A stretch of DNA of 64,000 nt from Gammaproteobacteria bacterium (ex Lamellibrachia satsuma). Its GTDB lineage: Bacteria; Pseudomonadota; Gammaproteobacteria; Chromatiales; Chromatiaceae. A model generated the notes under the pieces. It did not search any database. It had not been told where the DNA came from and was given only the letters and a program-made list of their open reading frames with translations. The stretch spans positions 3,016,001 through 3,080,000 of the forward strand of contig CP053680.1 of assembly GCA_019623805.1 (NCBI GenBank). Direction: 5' to 3'. This document shows, piece after piece, positions 9,101 through 19,524 of this stretch (its first letter is position 1; every line of letters starts with the position of its first letter). Made by a program: the position numbers and the translations under genes.

Positions 9101-10170
9101 GCACCCAGGCTTCCGCTGATCTCGACCACCGGTTCATCGCTGTCGCTGGTTTCGATCTGTCCCAGTCGCCAGGCGGTCTCGCCGGAATCGTTCAGCATCT
9201 GCATTGCACGTTCTGAATCTTCGGCAGCGATGCAGACCACCATACCCACGCCACAGTTGAAGGTGCGCAGCATTTCCGACTGGATCACGCTGCCTTTCGA
9301 CTGCAGCCAGCTGAAAACTTCCGGCAGTTGCCAGGAGTCACTGTCGATGACTGCCTTGCTTCCGGCTGGCAGAACGCGGGGAAGGTTCTCCGGTAGGCCG
9401 CCGCCGGTGATGTGGGCGAGGGCGTGGATCTCAACCTCAGCCATCAGCGCCAGCAGGGATTTGACGTAGATGTGGGTCGGCGCCAGCAGTGCTTCGCCCA
9501 GCGTCCCTTCACCCATGGGCTCGGCAAGATCGGCGCCGCTCACTTCGAGGATCTTGCGGATCAGCGAATAGCCGTTGGAGTGTGGGCCGGAAGCGGCAAG
9601 TCCGATCAGCACGTCGCCGGGCTTTACCAGTTCGCCCTGGATCAATTTGCGCTTCTCGGCGATGCCGACGCAGAAACCGGCCAGATCGTAATCTCCTTCG
9701 CTATACATGCCAGGCATCTCGGCGGTTTCGCCGCCGGTGAGGGCTGCGCCCGCCAGTTCGCACCCTTTGGCGATGCCACTGACCACATCGGTGGCCACGT
9801 CCAGCTCCAGCTTGCCGGTGGCGTAGTAGTCGAGAAAGAAGAGCGGCTCAGCACCTGCCACCACGATGTCGTTGACACACATGGCCACCAGATCGATGCC
9901 GATGGTGTCGTGGCGCTTGAGTTCCAGCGCCAGTTTCAACTTGGTGCCTACCCCGTCGGTGCCGGAGACCAGTACCGGCTCGGAATAGCGGTCGAGGGGC
10001 AGTTCGAACAGCGCGCCAAATCCGCCGAGGCCGGACAGCACACCGGGCCTGAAGGTTTTTTTGACGATAGGCTTGATGCGTTCTATCAGGCTGTTGCCGG
10101 CATCGATGTCTACACCGGCATCCCGGTAACTGAGTTGGGTTTCGCTGTTGCGGGTACTGTCTTGGGCCAC
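9097..10170 (-). CDS. purM: Phosphoribosylformylglycinamidine cyclo-ligase
   Basis: AIR synthetase, step 5 of de novo purine synthesis. The 357-residue protein shows the family landmarks [62 protein letters not shown] dimer sequence, [11 protein letters not shown], and [16 protein letters not shown]. It is the first gene of purM-purN-DUF3108. The upstream 10171-10373 region is divergent with the DUF2066 gene and presumably holds both promoters. Confidence 0.97.
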   Translation of the reverse strand: MAQDSTRNSETQLSYRDAGVDIDAGNSLIERIKPIVKKTFRPGVLSGLGGFGALFELPLDRYSEPVLVSGTDGVGTKLKLALELKRHDTIGIDLVAMCVNDIVVAGAEPLFFLDYYATGKLELDVATDVVSGIAKGCELAGAALTGGETAEMPGMYSEGDYDLAGFCVGIAEKRKLIQGELVKPGDVLIGLAASGPHSNGYSLIRKILEVSGADLAEPMGEGTLGEALLAPTHIYVKSLLALMAEVEIHALAHITGGGLPENLPRVLPAGSKAVIDSDSWQLPEVFSWLQSKGSVIQSEMLRTFNCGVGMVVCIAAEDSERAMQMLNDSGETAWRLGQIETSDSDEPVVEISGSLGA

Positions 10171-10295
10171 AGGTTGACTCCCTGGTGGGCGGTTACTGTT
10201 GGCGTGGGATTTTAGCAGATCTTCCGGTACACCGTGATAGAGTTGCTGTTGGAGGATTTGTCCGGCTTTTCCGTTTCCGGATGAAGACTAACGAC

Positions 10296-10325
10296 TTAGA
10301 CAGGCTTTCTGCTCCGCGATAGAAT
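10296..10325 (+). promoter_or_regulatory. Possible sigma-70 promoter for the DUF2066 gene
   Basis: TTAGAC and TAGAAT are separated by 18 bases, about 50 bp upstream of the DUF2066 start. This is a consensus match only, in a divergent intergenic region. Confidence 0.3.
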
Positions 10326-10373
10326 CCCAGCGGTCAAAACGGCTGAGATGAATTTAACTGGACCCATATTTCA

Positions 10374-11498
10374 ATGATCTTTAAACAGACATGGCTGATA
10401 TTACTGCTTCTGCTCTGGTGTACCGGAGCGGTGGCGGAGCGTGTGTCCGGACTCTACGAAGCGGCGGTGCCGGTGGTGGGGCAGGGTGCCCAAGCTCGTG
10501 CACCGGCCATGCGGGAGGCCTTTGGCCAGGTGCTGATCAAGATCTCCGGCAACCGCGACCTGTTACAACAGGAAGATCTTGCCAAGCGGCTGAAAAGGGC
10601 TCCCAGGTATGTTCAGCAGTACCGCTACCGCATGCTGGAACAGCCGCTATCGGATGATCCTGCACCTGTGGTGGATCCGGAAAACCCACTGCCGGATCGG
10701 CTGCTTTGGGTGCGTTTTGATGAAAAAGCCGTGAATCGCCTGCTGCGAGAGGCCAGCGTGCCGGTCTGGGGCGGCACCCGGCCATCCACGCTGGTCTGGC
10801 TGACTCGTGATGCCAAAGGCCGTCGCACCCTCTACCAGCAGGATATGGAGCCGGAACTGGCAACTACGGTGACTGAAACAGCGGACCAGCGAGGTCTACC
10901 TGTGGTGATGCCGCTGATGGATCTCGAAGATAGAAACGCCCTCCAGGTAAGTGACCTCTGGGGCGATTTTGAAGAGAACATTCGTCGTGCCTCCCAGCGT
11001 TATCTGCCCGATGTGATCCTGGCAGGCCGTCTGCACCGGCAGGGCGGCCAGGCCTGGAGTGGTGACTGGACGCTCTATCTGCCGGATGGAGTGGAGCAGT
11101 GGCAGATTCAAGGCAAGAGCGATCTGGCGCTGGCTCGCGAGGGAGTGCAGCAGGCGGTGGATCTGTTGGCTGCCAGGTTTGCACCCCAGAGTGCTTCTCA
11201 GGGAGTTGAGGCACTTCGGATAAGGGTTTCAGGTATGCTCAATCTGGCTGACTATGTTCTGGTCAAAGACTATCTGCGATCATTGGTGATGATAGAGCAG
11301 CTGGACCTGTTGGCGGCGGGTTCGGAACAAGTCAGTTTTCTGGCCAGAGTGCAGGGGGGGCGTGAAGCACTGGAGCGGGGTATTCTACTCGGCGGTGTGT
11401 TGGAGTCGGTGGTTACCTCTGATGAGGTGGTGGAAGCAGAGGCGTCGCCACCGGAAGATTTCGATGTGCAGAGTCTCGACTACCGTTTGCGGCAGTGA
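10374..11498 (+). CDS. DUF2066 domain exported protein
   Basis: A 374-residue protein of the DUF2066 family, role unknown. It has a signal peptide (MIFKQTWLILLLLLWCTGAVA) followed by the family start RVSGLYEAAVPV. Conserved features include GQVLIKISGNRDLL near the N-terminus and the WVRFDEKAVNRLLREA and VPVWGGTRP blocks. It lies divergent from purM and upstream of the CDP-alcohol phosphatidyltransferase and hda. That purM-DUF2066-hda neighbourhood is common in gammaproteobacteria, but the reason is not known. Confidence 0.88.
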   Translation: MIFKQTWLILLLLLWCTGAVAERVSGLYEAAVPVVGQGAQARAPAMREAFGQVLIKISGNRDLLQQEDLAKRLKRAPRYVQQYRYRMLEQPLSDDPAPVVDPENPLPDRLLWVRFDEKAVNRLLREASVPVWGGTRPSTLVWLTRDAKGRRTLYQQDMEPELATTVTETADQRGLPVVMPLMDLEDRNALQVSDLWGDFEENIRRASQRYLPDVILAGRLHRQGGQAWSGDWTLYLPDGVEQWQIQGKSDLALAREGVQQAVDLLAARFAPQSASQGVEALRIRVSGMLNLADYVLVKDYLRSLVMIEQLDLLAAGSEQVSFLARVQGGREALERGILLGGVLESVVTSDEVVEAEASPPEDFDVQSLDYRLRQ

Positions 11499-11535
11499 GC
11501 CAGTTTGGATTGTCTTCACTGATTAGTATTCGTCC

Positions 11536-11640
11536 AGAACACTGTTTTTTGCTACGAAGAGCACGAAGTACACGATGAAAATTTATGGTTAATCAATCTC
11601 TTTACCTTAGTGCTCTTCTCGTGTTCTTTGTGGTTAGATA
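11536..11640. repeat. Imperfect inverted intergenic repeat
   Basis: GCTACGAAGAGCACGAAG at the left is partly complementary to CTTCTCGTGTTCTTTGTGG at the right, across a stem-loop of about 100 bp. The element fills the 200-bp gap between the DUF2066 gene and the phosphatidyltransferase gene. This sequence type recurs in many bacterial genomes; only one copy is in this window. Confidence 0.45.
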
Positions 11641-11698
11641 TGAATTTTCGGACGGGCACAAATTAATCTGTCCAGTATCACCTGATAATTTGTAAAAA

Positions 11699-12253
11699 AT
11701 GCAGCCCAGAGACATACCCAATCTCATCAGCTTTTTACGCATACTGCTCTCGGTGCCAGTCGTGTGGCTGCTTTTTGAGCGGGAGTTTTCTGCGGCACTG
11801 ATGTTATTTGCCATTGCGGGCATCTCCGATGGCCTGGATGGTTTCCTGGCCAAACACTACGGCTGGGAGAGCCGCCTCGGCGGGATGCTCGATCCCCTGG
11901 CGGACAAGGCGCTGCTGATGAGTTCATTTCTGGTGCTCGGTGCATTGGGACTGGTCCCTGTCTGGTTGGTAATTCTGGTGATATTCCGGGACCTGCTGAT
12001 TATTGGCGGTGCGCTCTATTACCACTTCAGTATCGAAGAACTGCAGGCCGATCCAAGTCTGATCAGTAAACTCAACACCCTGCTGCAGATATTGCTGGTC
12101 ATCTTCGTGGTGACGGATGCAGGCCCCTATCCACTTCCTGCAGTGCTGGTTTCAGTCCTGGTCTGGAGCACGCTGGCCACTACGGTAGCCAGCGGAGTGG
12201 GTTATGTCTGGGTCTGGTCGCGCAAGGCGAAGGAGAAAGGGTTGCGGAGTTGA
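11699..12253 (+). CDS. CDP-alcohol phosphatidyltransferase family protein (PgsA-like)
   Basis: An integral membrane enzyme of phospholipid synthesis, probably phosphatidylglycerophosphate synthase-like. The 184-residue protein opens with IPNLISFLRILLSVPVVW and has the family active site DGLDGFLAKHYG...GGMLDPLADK, with all four acidic residues present; the usual Ala-Arg pair reads Ala-Lys. About five membrane helices are evident. The substrate alcohol cannot be fixed from sequence, and a cardiolipin synthase-like paralogue is possible. The start codon ATG 11699 has no strong Shine-Dalgarno sequence. Confidence 0.85.
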   Translation: MQPRDIPNLISFLRILLSVPVVWLLFEREFSAALMLFAIAGISDGLDGFLAKHYGWESRLGGMLDPLADKALLMSSFLVLGALGLVPVWLVILVIFRDLLIIGGALYYHFSIEELQADPSLISKLNTLLQILLVIFVVTDAGPYPLPAVLVSVLVWSTLATTVASGVGYVWVWSRKAKEKGLRS

Positions 12254-12304
12254 TGGTTGGCACCCACATTGGTTTTCTGATGTGCAGGGTATTTGGTGTT
12301 GGCC

Positions 12305-12985
12305 CTATAACCCAAGCACTTCCCGGACAAACGGGATGGTCAGTTTTCTTTTCGCGGCGAGCGATGCCTGATCGAGCTGTTCCAATAGACCGGTTATCGA
12401 ACCGATGTCCCGGGGGATTCGGTGCAGCAGGTAGCTTGCGGTGTCTTTCGAAAGTTCCAGGCCACGTTGCTGCGAGAGCTGGGTCAGCAGTATCAGGCGG
12501 CCATCATCGTCCAGGGGCAGCAGGTGGTAGCAGGGGCCCCAAGTGAGGCGGGAGGCGAGATCCGGTAGATGGATGTCCACTCCGGCAGGCGCAGAGTTTG
12601 CCGTTATCAGCAGTCGGGCATCACGCTCCCGAAGCTGGTTGAAGAGGTTGAAGAGGGCGATCTCCCATGCCGGGTCACCGGCCACTTTTTCCACATCGTC
12701 CAGACAGACCAGATCCAGTGTCTCCAGTCCCTCCAGAATACCGGGTTCCAACTCGCTGGTTTGTTCCAGGGGAATATAGGCGCAGGTGCCGCCGGACTCA
12801 TCCTGTTGGTGACAGGATGCCTGCAACAGGTGGGTTTTTCCGGAACCGCTCTCCCCCCAAAGATAGATGAAGGGATCGGTTCCCGTCAGCAGACGCGAGA
12901 GTGCCTCACCATTACGGCCGGAAATAAAGCCGCTGAAGTTGACCGTAGGTTTTAACCCTATCCCCAAGGCAAGCTGACTGGACAT
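12305..12985 (-). CDS. hda: DnaA-related regulatory inactivator Hda
   Basis: An AAA+ protein that works with the DNA-loaded beta clamp to make DnaA-ATP hydrolyse its nucleotide, limiting re-initiation. I place the start at ATG 12985 (MSSQLALGIG) because it puts the clamp-binding-type motif QLALGI at the N-terminus and follows wrbA by 13 bp; the open frame upstream to 13165 overlaps wrbA and is not genuine. The 226-residue protein has a Walker A GESGSGKTHLL, a Walker B-type LVCLDDVEK, and sensor sequence ITANSAP. It is the last gene of arsC-wrbA-hda. Confidence 0.92.
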   Translation of the reverse strand: MSSQLALGIGLKPTVNFSGFISGRNGEALSRLLTGTDPFIYLWGESGSGKTHLLQASCHQQDESGGTCAYIPLEQTSELEPGILEGLETLDLVCLDDVEKVAGDPAWEIALFNLFNQLRERDARLLITANSAPAGVDIHLPDLASRLTWGPCYHLLPLDDDGRLILLTQLSQQRGLELSKDTASYLLHRIPRDIGSITGLLEQLDQASLAAKRKLTIPFVREVLGL

Positions 12986-12998
12986 GATGTTGACGTGG

Positions 12999-13947
<949 letters not shown>

Positions 13948-14059
13948 TGGATTATTCTCTGGCTGAAAAACGCCTATTGTAACCATCGTTCAGGACGACG
14001 TCTCCCCACGGCCGTAGGTTGGTGGCATACTGTTCATCTACTCTTTGCAAGGTAATGAC

Positions 14060-15298
14060 ATGAGCATGGATCCTGCGGCAAGAGGCCGTCTCTATCTGCA
14101 CCGCATCAGGCAGTTCAGTGCGTTGCTGTTGCACCATTTCGTCAAGGATGGGGGGGTGCAGAATACGGCAGCCCTGACCTACACTACGCTGCTCTCGCTG
14201 GTTCCCCTGATGACCGTCATGCTGGCGCTGTTTTCGGTTTTTCCCGCCTCGGAGCGGGTGGCAGTGGAGATCGAGGACTTTGTCTTCAAGAACTTTGTTC
14301 CGGCAGCGGGAGAGGTGGTACATGAGCATCTGAGTAATTTTAGCAGCAAGGCGGCAAAGCTCTCTGGTGTGGGGTTCGTCTTCCTGCTGGTGGTGGCGTT
14401 GATGTTGATGGGCAATATCGACAAGGCGTTCAACACCATCTGGCATGTGCGCAAGAAACGTGGGGCCATGTCGACCTTTATCGTCTACTGGGCAATCCTC
14501 TCTTTGGGACCCGTGTTGATCGTGGTCAGTGTGGGTGTGACTTCCTATCTGGTTTCAATACCGATTCTCAATGATGATGAGACGGTGCAGCAGTTGCGTT
14601 CACGCTTTTTGAGTATGAGCCCGGTCCTTATCTCCGCCTTAGCTTTTACCCTGCTCTATGCCGTGGTGCCGAATCGGAAGGTGCCGCTGCGCCATGCCCT
14701 TGCAGGAGGTATTCTCGCTGCCCTGTTGTTTGAGAGTGCAAAGCGGGGTTTTGCTCTATATGTCACCCATTTTCCCACCTACGAGGCAATCTACGGTGCT
14801 ATGGCGGTGATCCCGATATTTCTGATCTGGATATACCTCTCTTGGCTGGTGACCCTGCTTGGGGCGGAGTTTACCTACTGCCTCGGCATCTTTCGGGACG
14901 ACTGGCACGAGCGGTTAAACACTCGCGGTAGCAACTTTCTGTTGGCGCTTCGTCTGATTGGCCATCTGCGGGAGGCGCAGATGCTGGGGGAGCAGCGTTC
15001 ATGCCAAGACCTGTCAAAGCGGGAACCGGAAGTCTCTGAAGAGCACCTGGAGGCATCGCTGTATATCCTGCAAGGGGCGAAACTGGTGTTGCGTACAGAG
15101 GAGAAGAATTGGGCGTTAGCCAGGAACCTGCAGGAGGTGAAACTCAGTGATCTCTACCGTGCAGCGCCTTTTGTGCTGCCGGACGCTGATAAGCTGGATG
15201 AGGGGTCAGTGGTATTGTCGAGTATTCTGCAGACTCTCGAGAGAGATATTGAAAAGGGTATGAATTGCCCGCTGGAAGCGCTCTACCGTCAGGCTTAG
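14060..15298 (+). CDS. YihY/virulence factor BrkB family membrane protein
   Basis: A 412-residue inner-membrane protein with about six helices and a cytoplasmic C-terminal extension. Family features are DGGVQNTAALTYTTLLSLVPL near the N-terminus, NIDKAFNTIW, and PTYEAIYGAMAVIPIFLIWIYLSW, which reads directly into LVTLLGAEF. ATG 14060 has AAGG seven bases upstream; TTG 14045 is a longer in-frame option. The C-terminal 110 residues resemble the winged-helix tail of long YihY proteins. The family is sometimes mislabelled ribonuclease BN; no nuclease motif is present. It ends 22 bp from the convergent PilZ-like gene. Confidence 0.9.
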   Translation: MSMDPAARGRLYLHRIRQFSALLLHHFVKDGGVQNTAALTYTTLLSLVPLMTVMLALFSVFPASERVAVEIEDFVFKNFVPAAGEVVHEHLSNFSSKAAKLSGVGFVFLLVVALMLMGNIDKAFNTIWHVRKKRGAMSTFIVYWAILSLGPVLIVVSVGVTSYLVSIPILNDDETVQQLRSRFLSMSPVLISALAFTLLYAVVPNRKVPLRHALAGGILAALLFESAKRGFALYVTHFPTYEAIYGAMAVIPIFLIWIYLSWLVTLLGAEFTYCLGIFRDDWHERLNTRGSNFLLALRLIGHLREAQMLGEQRSCQDLSKREPEVSEEHLEASLYILQGAKLVLRTEEKNWALARNLQEVKLSDLYRAAPFVLPDADKLDEGSVVLSSILQTLERDIEKGMNCPLEALYRQA

Positions 15299-15320
15299 AC
15301 CTGGAATTGCTGAAGCGATG

Positions 15321-16934
15321 CTATTTGTATCTGACCTTAAGCCGCTCGTAATAGGGACTCGATGAAGCCTGCTCCGTCGGCACTATAATCGGTGCCGGTA
15401 TCTGTTCCGCCACAAGATATTCGCGCCCGGTTTTGAGCTGCCCTTTGGTAGACAGTAGCGTGTTTTTTTTCGGGACTCCCCGGTCGACGTAGAGACAAGG
15501 CTGTGTGCGGAGGTCGCCACCACTCCCTCCGATGGGGTTGAGAGTAACCGGCATTACGTGCCCCTTTAGAAACTGTATCCCCAACTCCAACATATCACTG
15601 CCCCTCTTGAGTGCGCGTCTTACTTCACCGATTTTCAGGCTGTCCGGCTGGTCGGGATGTTTTTCAGTGATCAATACCAGTTGACCGACCATTTTAAGAC
15701 TCGAGCTTTGCAGCGGCAGATGAATCGCTACACCGGTTTTGCTGCAGTTGGTCAGTTTGCAGGTGAAACGTTGGTGGCGGGGTTTGAAACCTCCGCCCAG
15801 ATTGCCGGATGCCAGAGTCACCGATTCTCCTTCCTCCTCATCGGGTCTGCTGGCTGCAGGAGTGGCAATACCAAGAAAGTGGTGGATCGAACTGATGCCG
15901 ATGGCAACGGTAACCTGTCCATAGGTATCCTGTCTTTTGCTGTTGCGTTCCATGCGGATATGCCAGGATTTCAGCATGTCGCGCAGCGTCACTGCAGCAT
16001 CTTCCGAACTGAGGTGCTGCAGTCCCATTGGAGGGGCTTCATCACGTAGCTCGATCTTTCGCAGACTCTTGTGCAGGCGTTTGCTGACTGGATTGATGTT
16101 GAGCAGGCGGAAGCGGGGAGATGCCAATGTGCCGGAGGTATCCGGATCGAAAAGCCGTGGTGGCACCTCGCCCAGCATATCGATGATATAGCGACCGGCC
16201 GGGTCCGCATCGAATTTCAGTTCTTCGAAACGTGCTTTGCCTGCAAATTGGTTCAGATAGCCGTAGCGGAGTCGTGCTTCCCCTGCCTTCAGATGGCAGG
16301 GGTCGAGTAGCGCCAGCAGCAGGAGACGTTTCAGCTGGTGGGCGACAGAGGCGTTCTTTGGTACGGCCTGGTCACGGTCGTCGACCAGATCGTGTTGTTG
16401 GTTCTGCTGTTCCGCCAGATTGTAGAGCTGGAGGATTTCACGCCAGGCATTGATGGCCTGGCAGTCATAACCTTCGAAAGTGGTCAGTTGGTCAAGAGAG
16501 AGAAATTTGATGGCGTAGTAGATCCCCCCCAACAGTCTTTTGCGGTGTTTGAGCCATGATTTCTGACGCAGGCATTCATTGACAATATGTTTGTGACCGT
16601 AGGCCATCTCCTGCATCAACTGGCGGATCTGCTTCACGCTGGGTGCGCCGGGTTTGTTTGAGGCGATCCGGCAGAGTCGGGTTGTGGGCAATCGGTAGAG
16701 TTCCATCAACTCTATGCGGTCAGGGACCCGTCCAGGAAAACGATTGAGTTGTGCAAGATTGGTGATGATCGCCTCAGCCACGCGCGCTGGACTGGCGTAA
16801 GGGAGGGAAGCGATCCATTGGCGCAGGGATCCGGGATGTGTCTCCACATTCGGGTTTTCGATGGAATCGGGTGCAGGAACAGTAAACTTGGGACGCCGCA
16901 TCGAATCATTTGGTCTGCTGAAAATCTGAAACAT
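15321..16934 (-). CDS. PilZ-like domain protein (putative cyclic-di-GMP receptor)
   Basis: A 537-residue, mostly helical, soluble protein. The region about 385-490 looks like a PilZ domain: the NCSKTG sequence fits the (D/N)xSxxG motif, preceded by a basic stretch (KPRHQRF) that only partly matches RxxxR. The N-terminal 380 residues are a helical domain I do not recognise beyond similarity to other long gammaproteobacterial PilZ proteins. The start is uncertain: ATG 16934 is chosen, with GTG 16967 and ATG 16901 as alternatives. With the GGDEF/EAL and HD-GYP proteins in the window it could act in cyclic-di-GMP signalling, but binding is not shown. Confidence 0.7.
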   Translation of the reverse strand: MFQIFSRPNDSMRRPKFTVPAPDSIENPNVETHPGSLRQWIASLPYASPARVAEAIITNLAQLNRFPGRVPDRIELMELYRLPTTRLCRIASNKPGAPSVKQIRQLMQEMAYGHKHIVNECLRQKSWLKHRKRLLGGIYYAIKFLSLDQLTTFEGYDCQAINAWREILQLYNLAEQQNQQHDLVDDRDQAVPKNASVAHQLKRLLLLALLDPCHLKAGEARLRYGYLNQFAGKARFEELKFDADPAGRYIIDMLGEVPPRLFDPDTSGTLASPRFRLLNINPVSKRLHKSLRKIELRDEAPPMGLQHLSSEDAAVTLRDMLKSWHIRMERNSKRQDTYGQVTVAIGISSIHHFLGIATPAASRPDEEEGESVTLASGNLGGGFKPRHQRFTCKLTNCSKTGVAIHLPLQSSSLKMVGQLVLITEKHPDQPDSLKIGEVRRALKRGSDMLELGIQFLKGHVMPVTLNPIGGSGGDLRTQPCLYVDRGVPKKNTLLSTKGQLKTGREYLVAEQIPAPIIVPTEQASSSPYYERLKVRYK

Positions 16935-17172
16935 ATTGATAGTATCGGTATTCCGTGGCGGGTTCACCCTTTATAAGTTTCTGCTGATTGATGCAGTTTA
17001 CGTCTCTTGAATGGTTATCGGCGGTCACCGTTAAATCTTGAAAAATCGGGCTGCGGTATATCTTTCATGATTGAAATCCCCGGAATTTATCCCGACAATG
17101 GGGGTCGGATAATTGAGAGTGCCGTTGCCGGCGCTTCTCTCCAGAAGAATCAACAAGTACCAGAGGCACCCT

Positions 17173-17655
17173 ATGCGCAATCCACCCCCAGTGTGGCGGC
17201 TACTACTATTGGGCTGTTTGGCCCTGTTCAGCACGGCATCGTTCTCAGAGCCCGTGGACTTTGAGTTGCCGGGACTCGATGGTAAGACTCACAAGCTTTC
17301 CGATTACCGGGGCAAGTGGGTGTTGGTCAACTACTGGGCTACCTGGTGTCCTCCCTGCAGGGAGGAGTTGCCGGAGCTGGAGGTCTTTCACTCCAACCAC
17401 AAGGACAAGGATGCTGTGGTGTTGGGTGTTGCCTTTGAGCGCATTGATAAAAAACGCCTGAGCCGCTTTGTCAAAGAGCAGTTTCTCAGCTATCCGATCC
17501 TGTTGGGCAAACCAGCCGCTGACTCGGAGTTAGGGAAAATTCCCGGCCTGCCGACCTCTTTTTTAATCTCACCGAGTGGTGAAGTAGCGGCTCGGCAGGT
17601 GGGGCCGTTAACCGCAGATGACCTGGAAAGTTTTATTGCCAACAATGCTGAGTAG
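17173..17655 (+). CDS. TlpA-like thiol:disulfide oxidoreductase
   Basis: A 160-residue periplasmic thioredoxin-fold protein. The signal peptide is RLLLLGCLALFSTASFS, and the redox site is WATWCPPCREE. The family cis-Pro segment is present as GLPTSFLIS. ATG 17173 with AGAGG six bases upstream is chosen over the frame start at 17113. It is the first of five genes with overlapping ends (17173-20580). Family members reduce or isomerise disulfides of exported proteins, including in cytochrome maturation; the client here is unknown. Confidence 0.88.
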   Translation: MRNPPPVWRLLLLGCLALFSTASFSEPVDFELPGLDGKTHKLSDYRGKWVLVNYWATWCPPCREELPELEVFHSNHKDKDAVVLGVAFERIDKKRLSRFVKEQFLSYPILLGKPAADSELGKIPGLPTSFLISPSGEVAARQVGPLTADDLESFIANNAE

Positions 17656-18196
17656 GTGGCTCGATGTGAGGATTTTCCTCTCCATTGTCCTGATGCTGTT
17701 CATGCTCTCTGCCGGGGCGGTGAGCAGAGACTCTGCTGATCACTTTTTTGATCAGTCGCTGGGGGATTTCAGTGAGGAGCTGGAGCTTGCCCGCGAGGAG
17801 GGTAAAACGGGTATCCTTATCATGTTCGAGATGGATGAGTGTCCATTTTGTCATCGTATGAAAGACACTGTGCTGAATCAGTCCGAGGTTCAGGAGTACT
17901 ATAAACAACACTTTCTGATCTTCACCGTGGATATAGAGGGGGACGTGGCGATTACCGACTTCCAGGGTGAGCAGGTCTCGCAGAAGGATTTTGCCTTTAA
18001 ACAGTTTCGTGTGCGAGCCACGCCGGTATTCGGTTTTTTCGATCTGGAGGGTAAACTGATCAGTCGCTTTACAGGTGCCACCCGCGATGCCCAGGAGTTT
18101 CTCTGGCTTGGAGAGTATGTGGTGAACGGCGAGTATAAAAAGATCAGTTTTTCCCGCTATAAACGACAAAAGAGAAAGGAAAAAAGAGCGCGGTGA
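17645..18196 (+). CDS. Thioredoxin-fold protein with CPFC site (SoxW/DUF255-like)
   Basis: A 183-residue protein with an N-terminal hydrophobic helix (IFLSIVLMLFMLSAGAV), a thioredoxin fold and the redox motif DECPFCHRM. The segment VRATPVFGFFDLEGK supplies the cis-Pro loop. The tail is strongly basic (RYKRQKRKEKRAR). Its ATG overlaps the end of the TlpA-like gene by 11 bp and its stop overlaps the TolC-like start, so the three are translationally coupled. SoxW-like proteins occur with sulfur oxidation genes, but no sox cluster is here. It is probably exported. Confidence 0.82.
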   Translation: MLSRWLDVRIFLSIVLMLFMLSAGAVSRDSADHFFDQSLGDFSEELELAREEGKTGILIMFEMDECPFCHRMKDTVLNQSEVQEYYKQHFLIFTVDIEGDVAITDFQGEQVSQKDFAFKQFRVRATPVFGFFDLEGKLISRFTGATRDAQEFLWLGEYVVNGEYKKISFSRYKRQKRKEKRAR

Positions 18197-19524
18197 CCCG
18201 CCTTCGAATCCCGATAACCTTGGTTTTTACTCTGGCTGGATGGATCTGTTTTTCGCCGGTCCGGGCGGCCGACAGCCTATCTGAGCCACTCCCATCCCCC
18301 CTGACGCTGCAACAGGCGCTGAAACTGGCCGATGGCATGCATCCCGACCGGGAGCTGGCTGATGCAACGCTCCAACGCGCCCAGGCTGAGCAGTCCGGTG
18401 TCGATGCCAGCGATGACCTGCAGTTTGGTTTCGAGGCGGCTCTGAAGGTGGTCAACCCTTCATACAACGCCGTCGATCAATCCAGCAATGACAGCTGGGC
18501 GAAACTGAAACTGAGCAAACGGTTGTATGATTTTGGCCGCACCGACAGTGCGCTGGCCGCAGCGGATGCGGCACGGCGAAGCGAGGAATGGAATCTGTTG
18601 GATGTACGCCAACAGCGGCGACTGGAAGTAATGGCCAGATTCTTCGATGTACTGCTGGCGGACCTGGAATATGCGCGGGAGAATGAGGCGATGTCGATCG
18701 CCTTCGTCCGGTTGGACAAGGCTCGCAGCCGATCCGAACTGGGCGGGATCTCCGATCTTGAGCTGCTGCGGCTCGAAGATCTTTTTCAGAAGGTAAGGCG
18801 GCGTACCATCAGTAGCCAGAACAAGCAGCGTATTACCCGCTCGCGTCTCGCCATCAGCCTCAATCGTCCCGATGACCTGCCTGCCGATCTTGTCTCTCCC
18901 GACCTGCCTGACCGATTGGTACCAGAGAGTGTGGAAGCGCTGACCCAGCTTATTATTGATAGTAATCCCAGGTTGAAATCACTGCGTGCACAGATGGATG
19001 CAGCTGAACAGCAGATGCGTGCAGCCCGGGCGGGCGACAATCCGATAATCCGCGGGGAAGTTGAAGCCGCCACCTATAATCGGGAGTTGGGGGGGCGTAA
19101 TCCGCTGTCTGCGGCACTGGTGCTGGAGGTGCCGCTCTTTCTCGGCAATCGGGTCGGTGCCGAGGTTGCCCTGGAGCGCGCCCGTCTACGGGAGCGCCGG
19201 GCGGAGCTGGCCGTGCTTGAACTTGATCTGCGACAGTCGGCGTTGGAGCTCTGGCTGGAACTTGACCGGCTACGGGTAAGGCGGGAGGAGTTGGTGGTGA
19301 CCGGCGACTATCGTGATCTCTCTCTTGACCGCAGCCGTACCCTATACGACCTGGAGGTATCCACTGATCTGGGTGATTCCATGGTAAGAATCTCCGACTG
19401 GCGCCTGCAGCAGGCTGAGACCGATTTTGAAATTGCGCTGGCGCATGCACGGCTCGATGCATTGGCCGGAGTGCTGTTGGATGAATTTGATATCACAGTG
19501 GGAAGTAAGGGGGAGGGGAAATGA
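18193..19524 (+). CDS. TolC-family outer membrane efflux protein
   Basis: A 443-residue outer-membrane channel protein of the TolC type. The signal peptide is followed by LTLQQALKLADGMHPD, the usual start of the first helical repeat. Two long coiled-coil repeats are visible, including QMRAARAGDNPIIRGEVEA and LRQSALELWLELDRLRVRREE. GTG 18193 is the start and forms a GTGA overlap with the preceding stop. It is partnered with the adaptor that overlaps its end. No RND, ABC or MFS pump is within the operon, so the tripartite system is incomplete here. Confidence 0.85.
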   Translation: MTRLRIPITLVFTLAGWICFSPVRAADSLSEPLPSPLTLQQALKLADGMHPDRELADATLQRAQAEQSGVDASDDLQFGFEAALKVVNPSYNAVDQSSNDSWAKLKLSKRLYDFGRTDSALAAADAARRSEEWNLLDVRQQRRLEVMARFFDVLLADLEYARENEAMSIAFVRLDKARSRSELGGISDLELLRLEDLFQKVRRRTISSQNKQRITRSRLAISLNRPDDLPADLVSPDLPDRLVPESVEALTQLIIDSNPRLKSLRAQMDAAEQQMRAARAGDNPIIRGEVEAATYNRELGGRNPLSAALVLEVPLFLGNRVGAEVALERARLRERRAELAVLELDLRQSALELWLELDRLRVRREELVVTGDYRDLSLDRSRTLYDLEVSTDLGDSMVRISDWRLQQAETDFEIALAHARLDALAGVLLDEFDITVGSKGEGK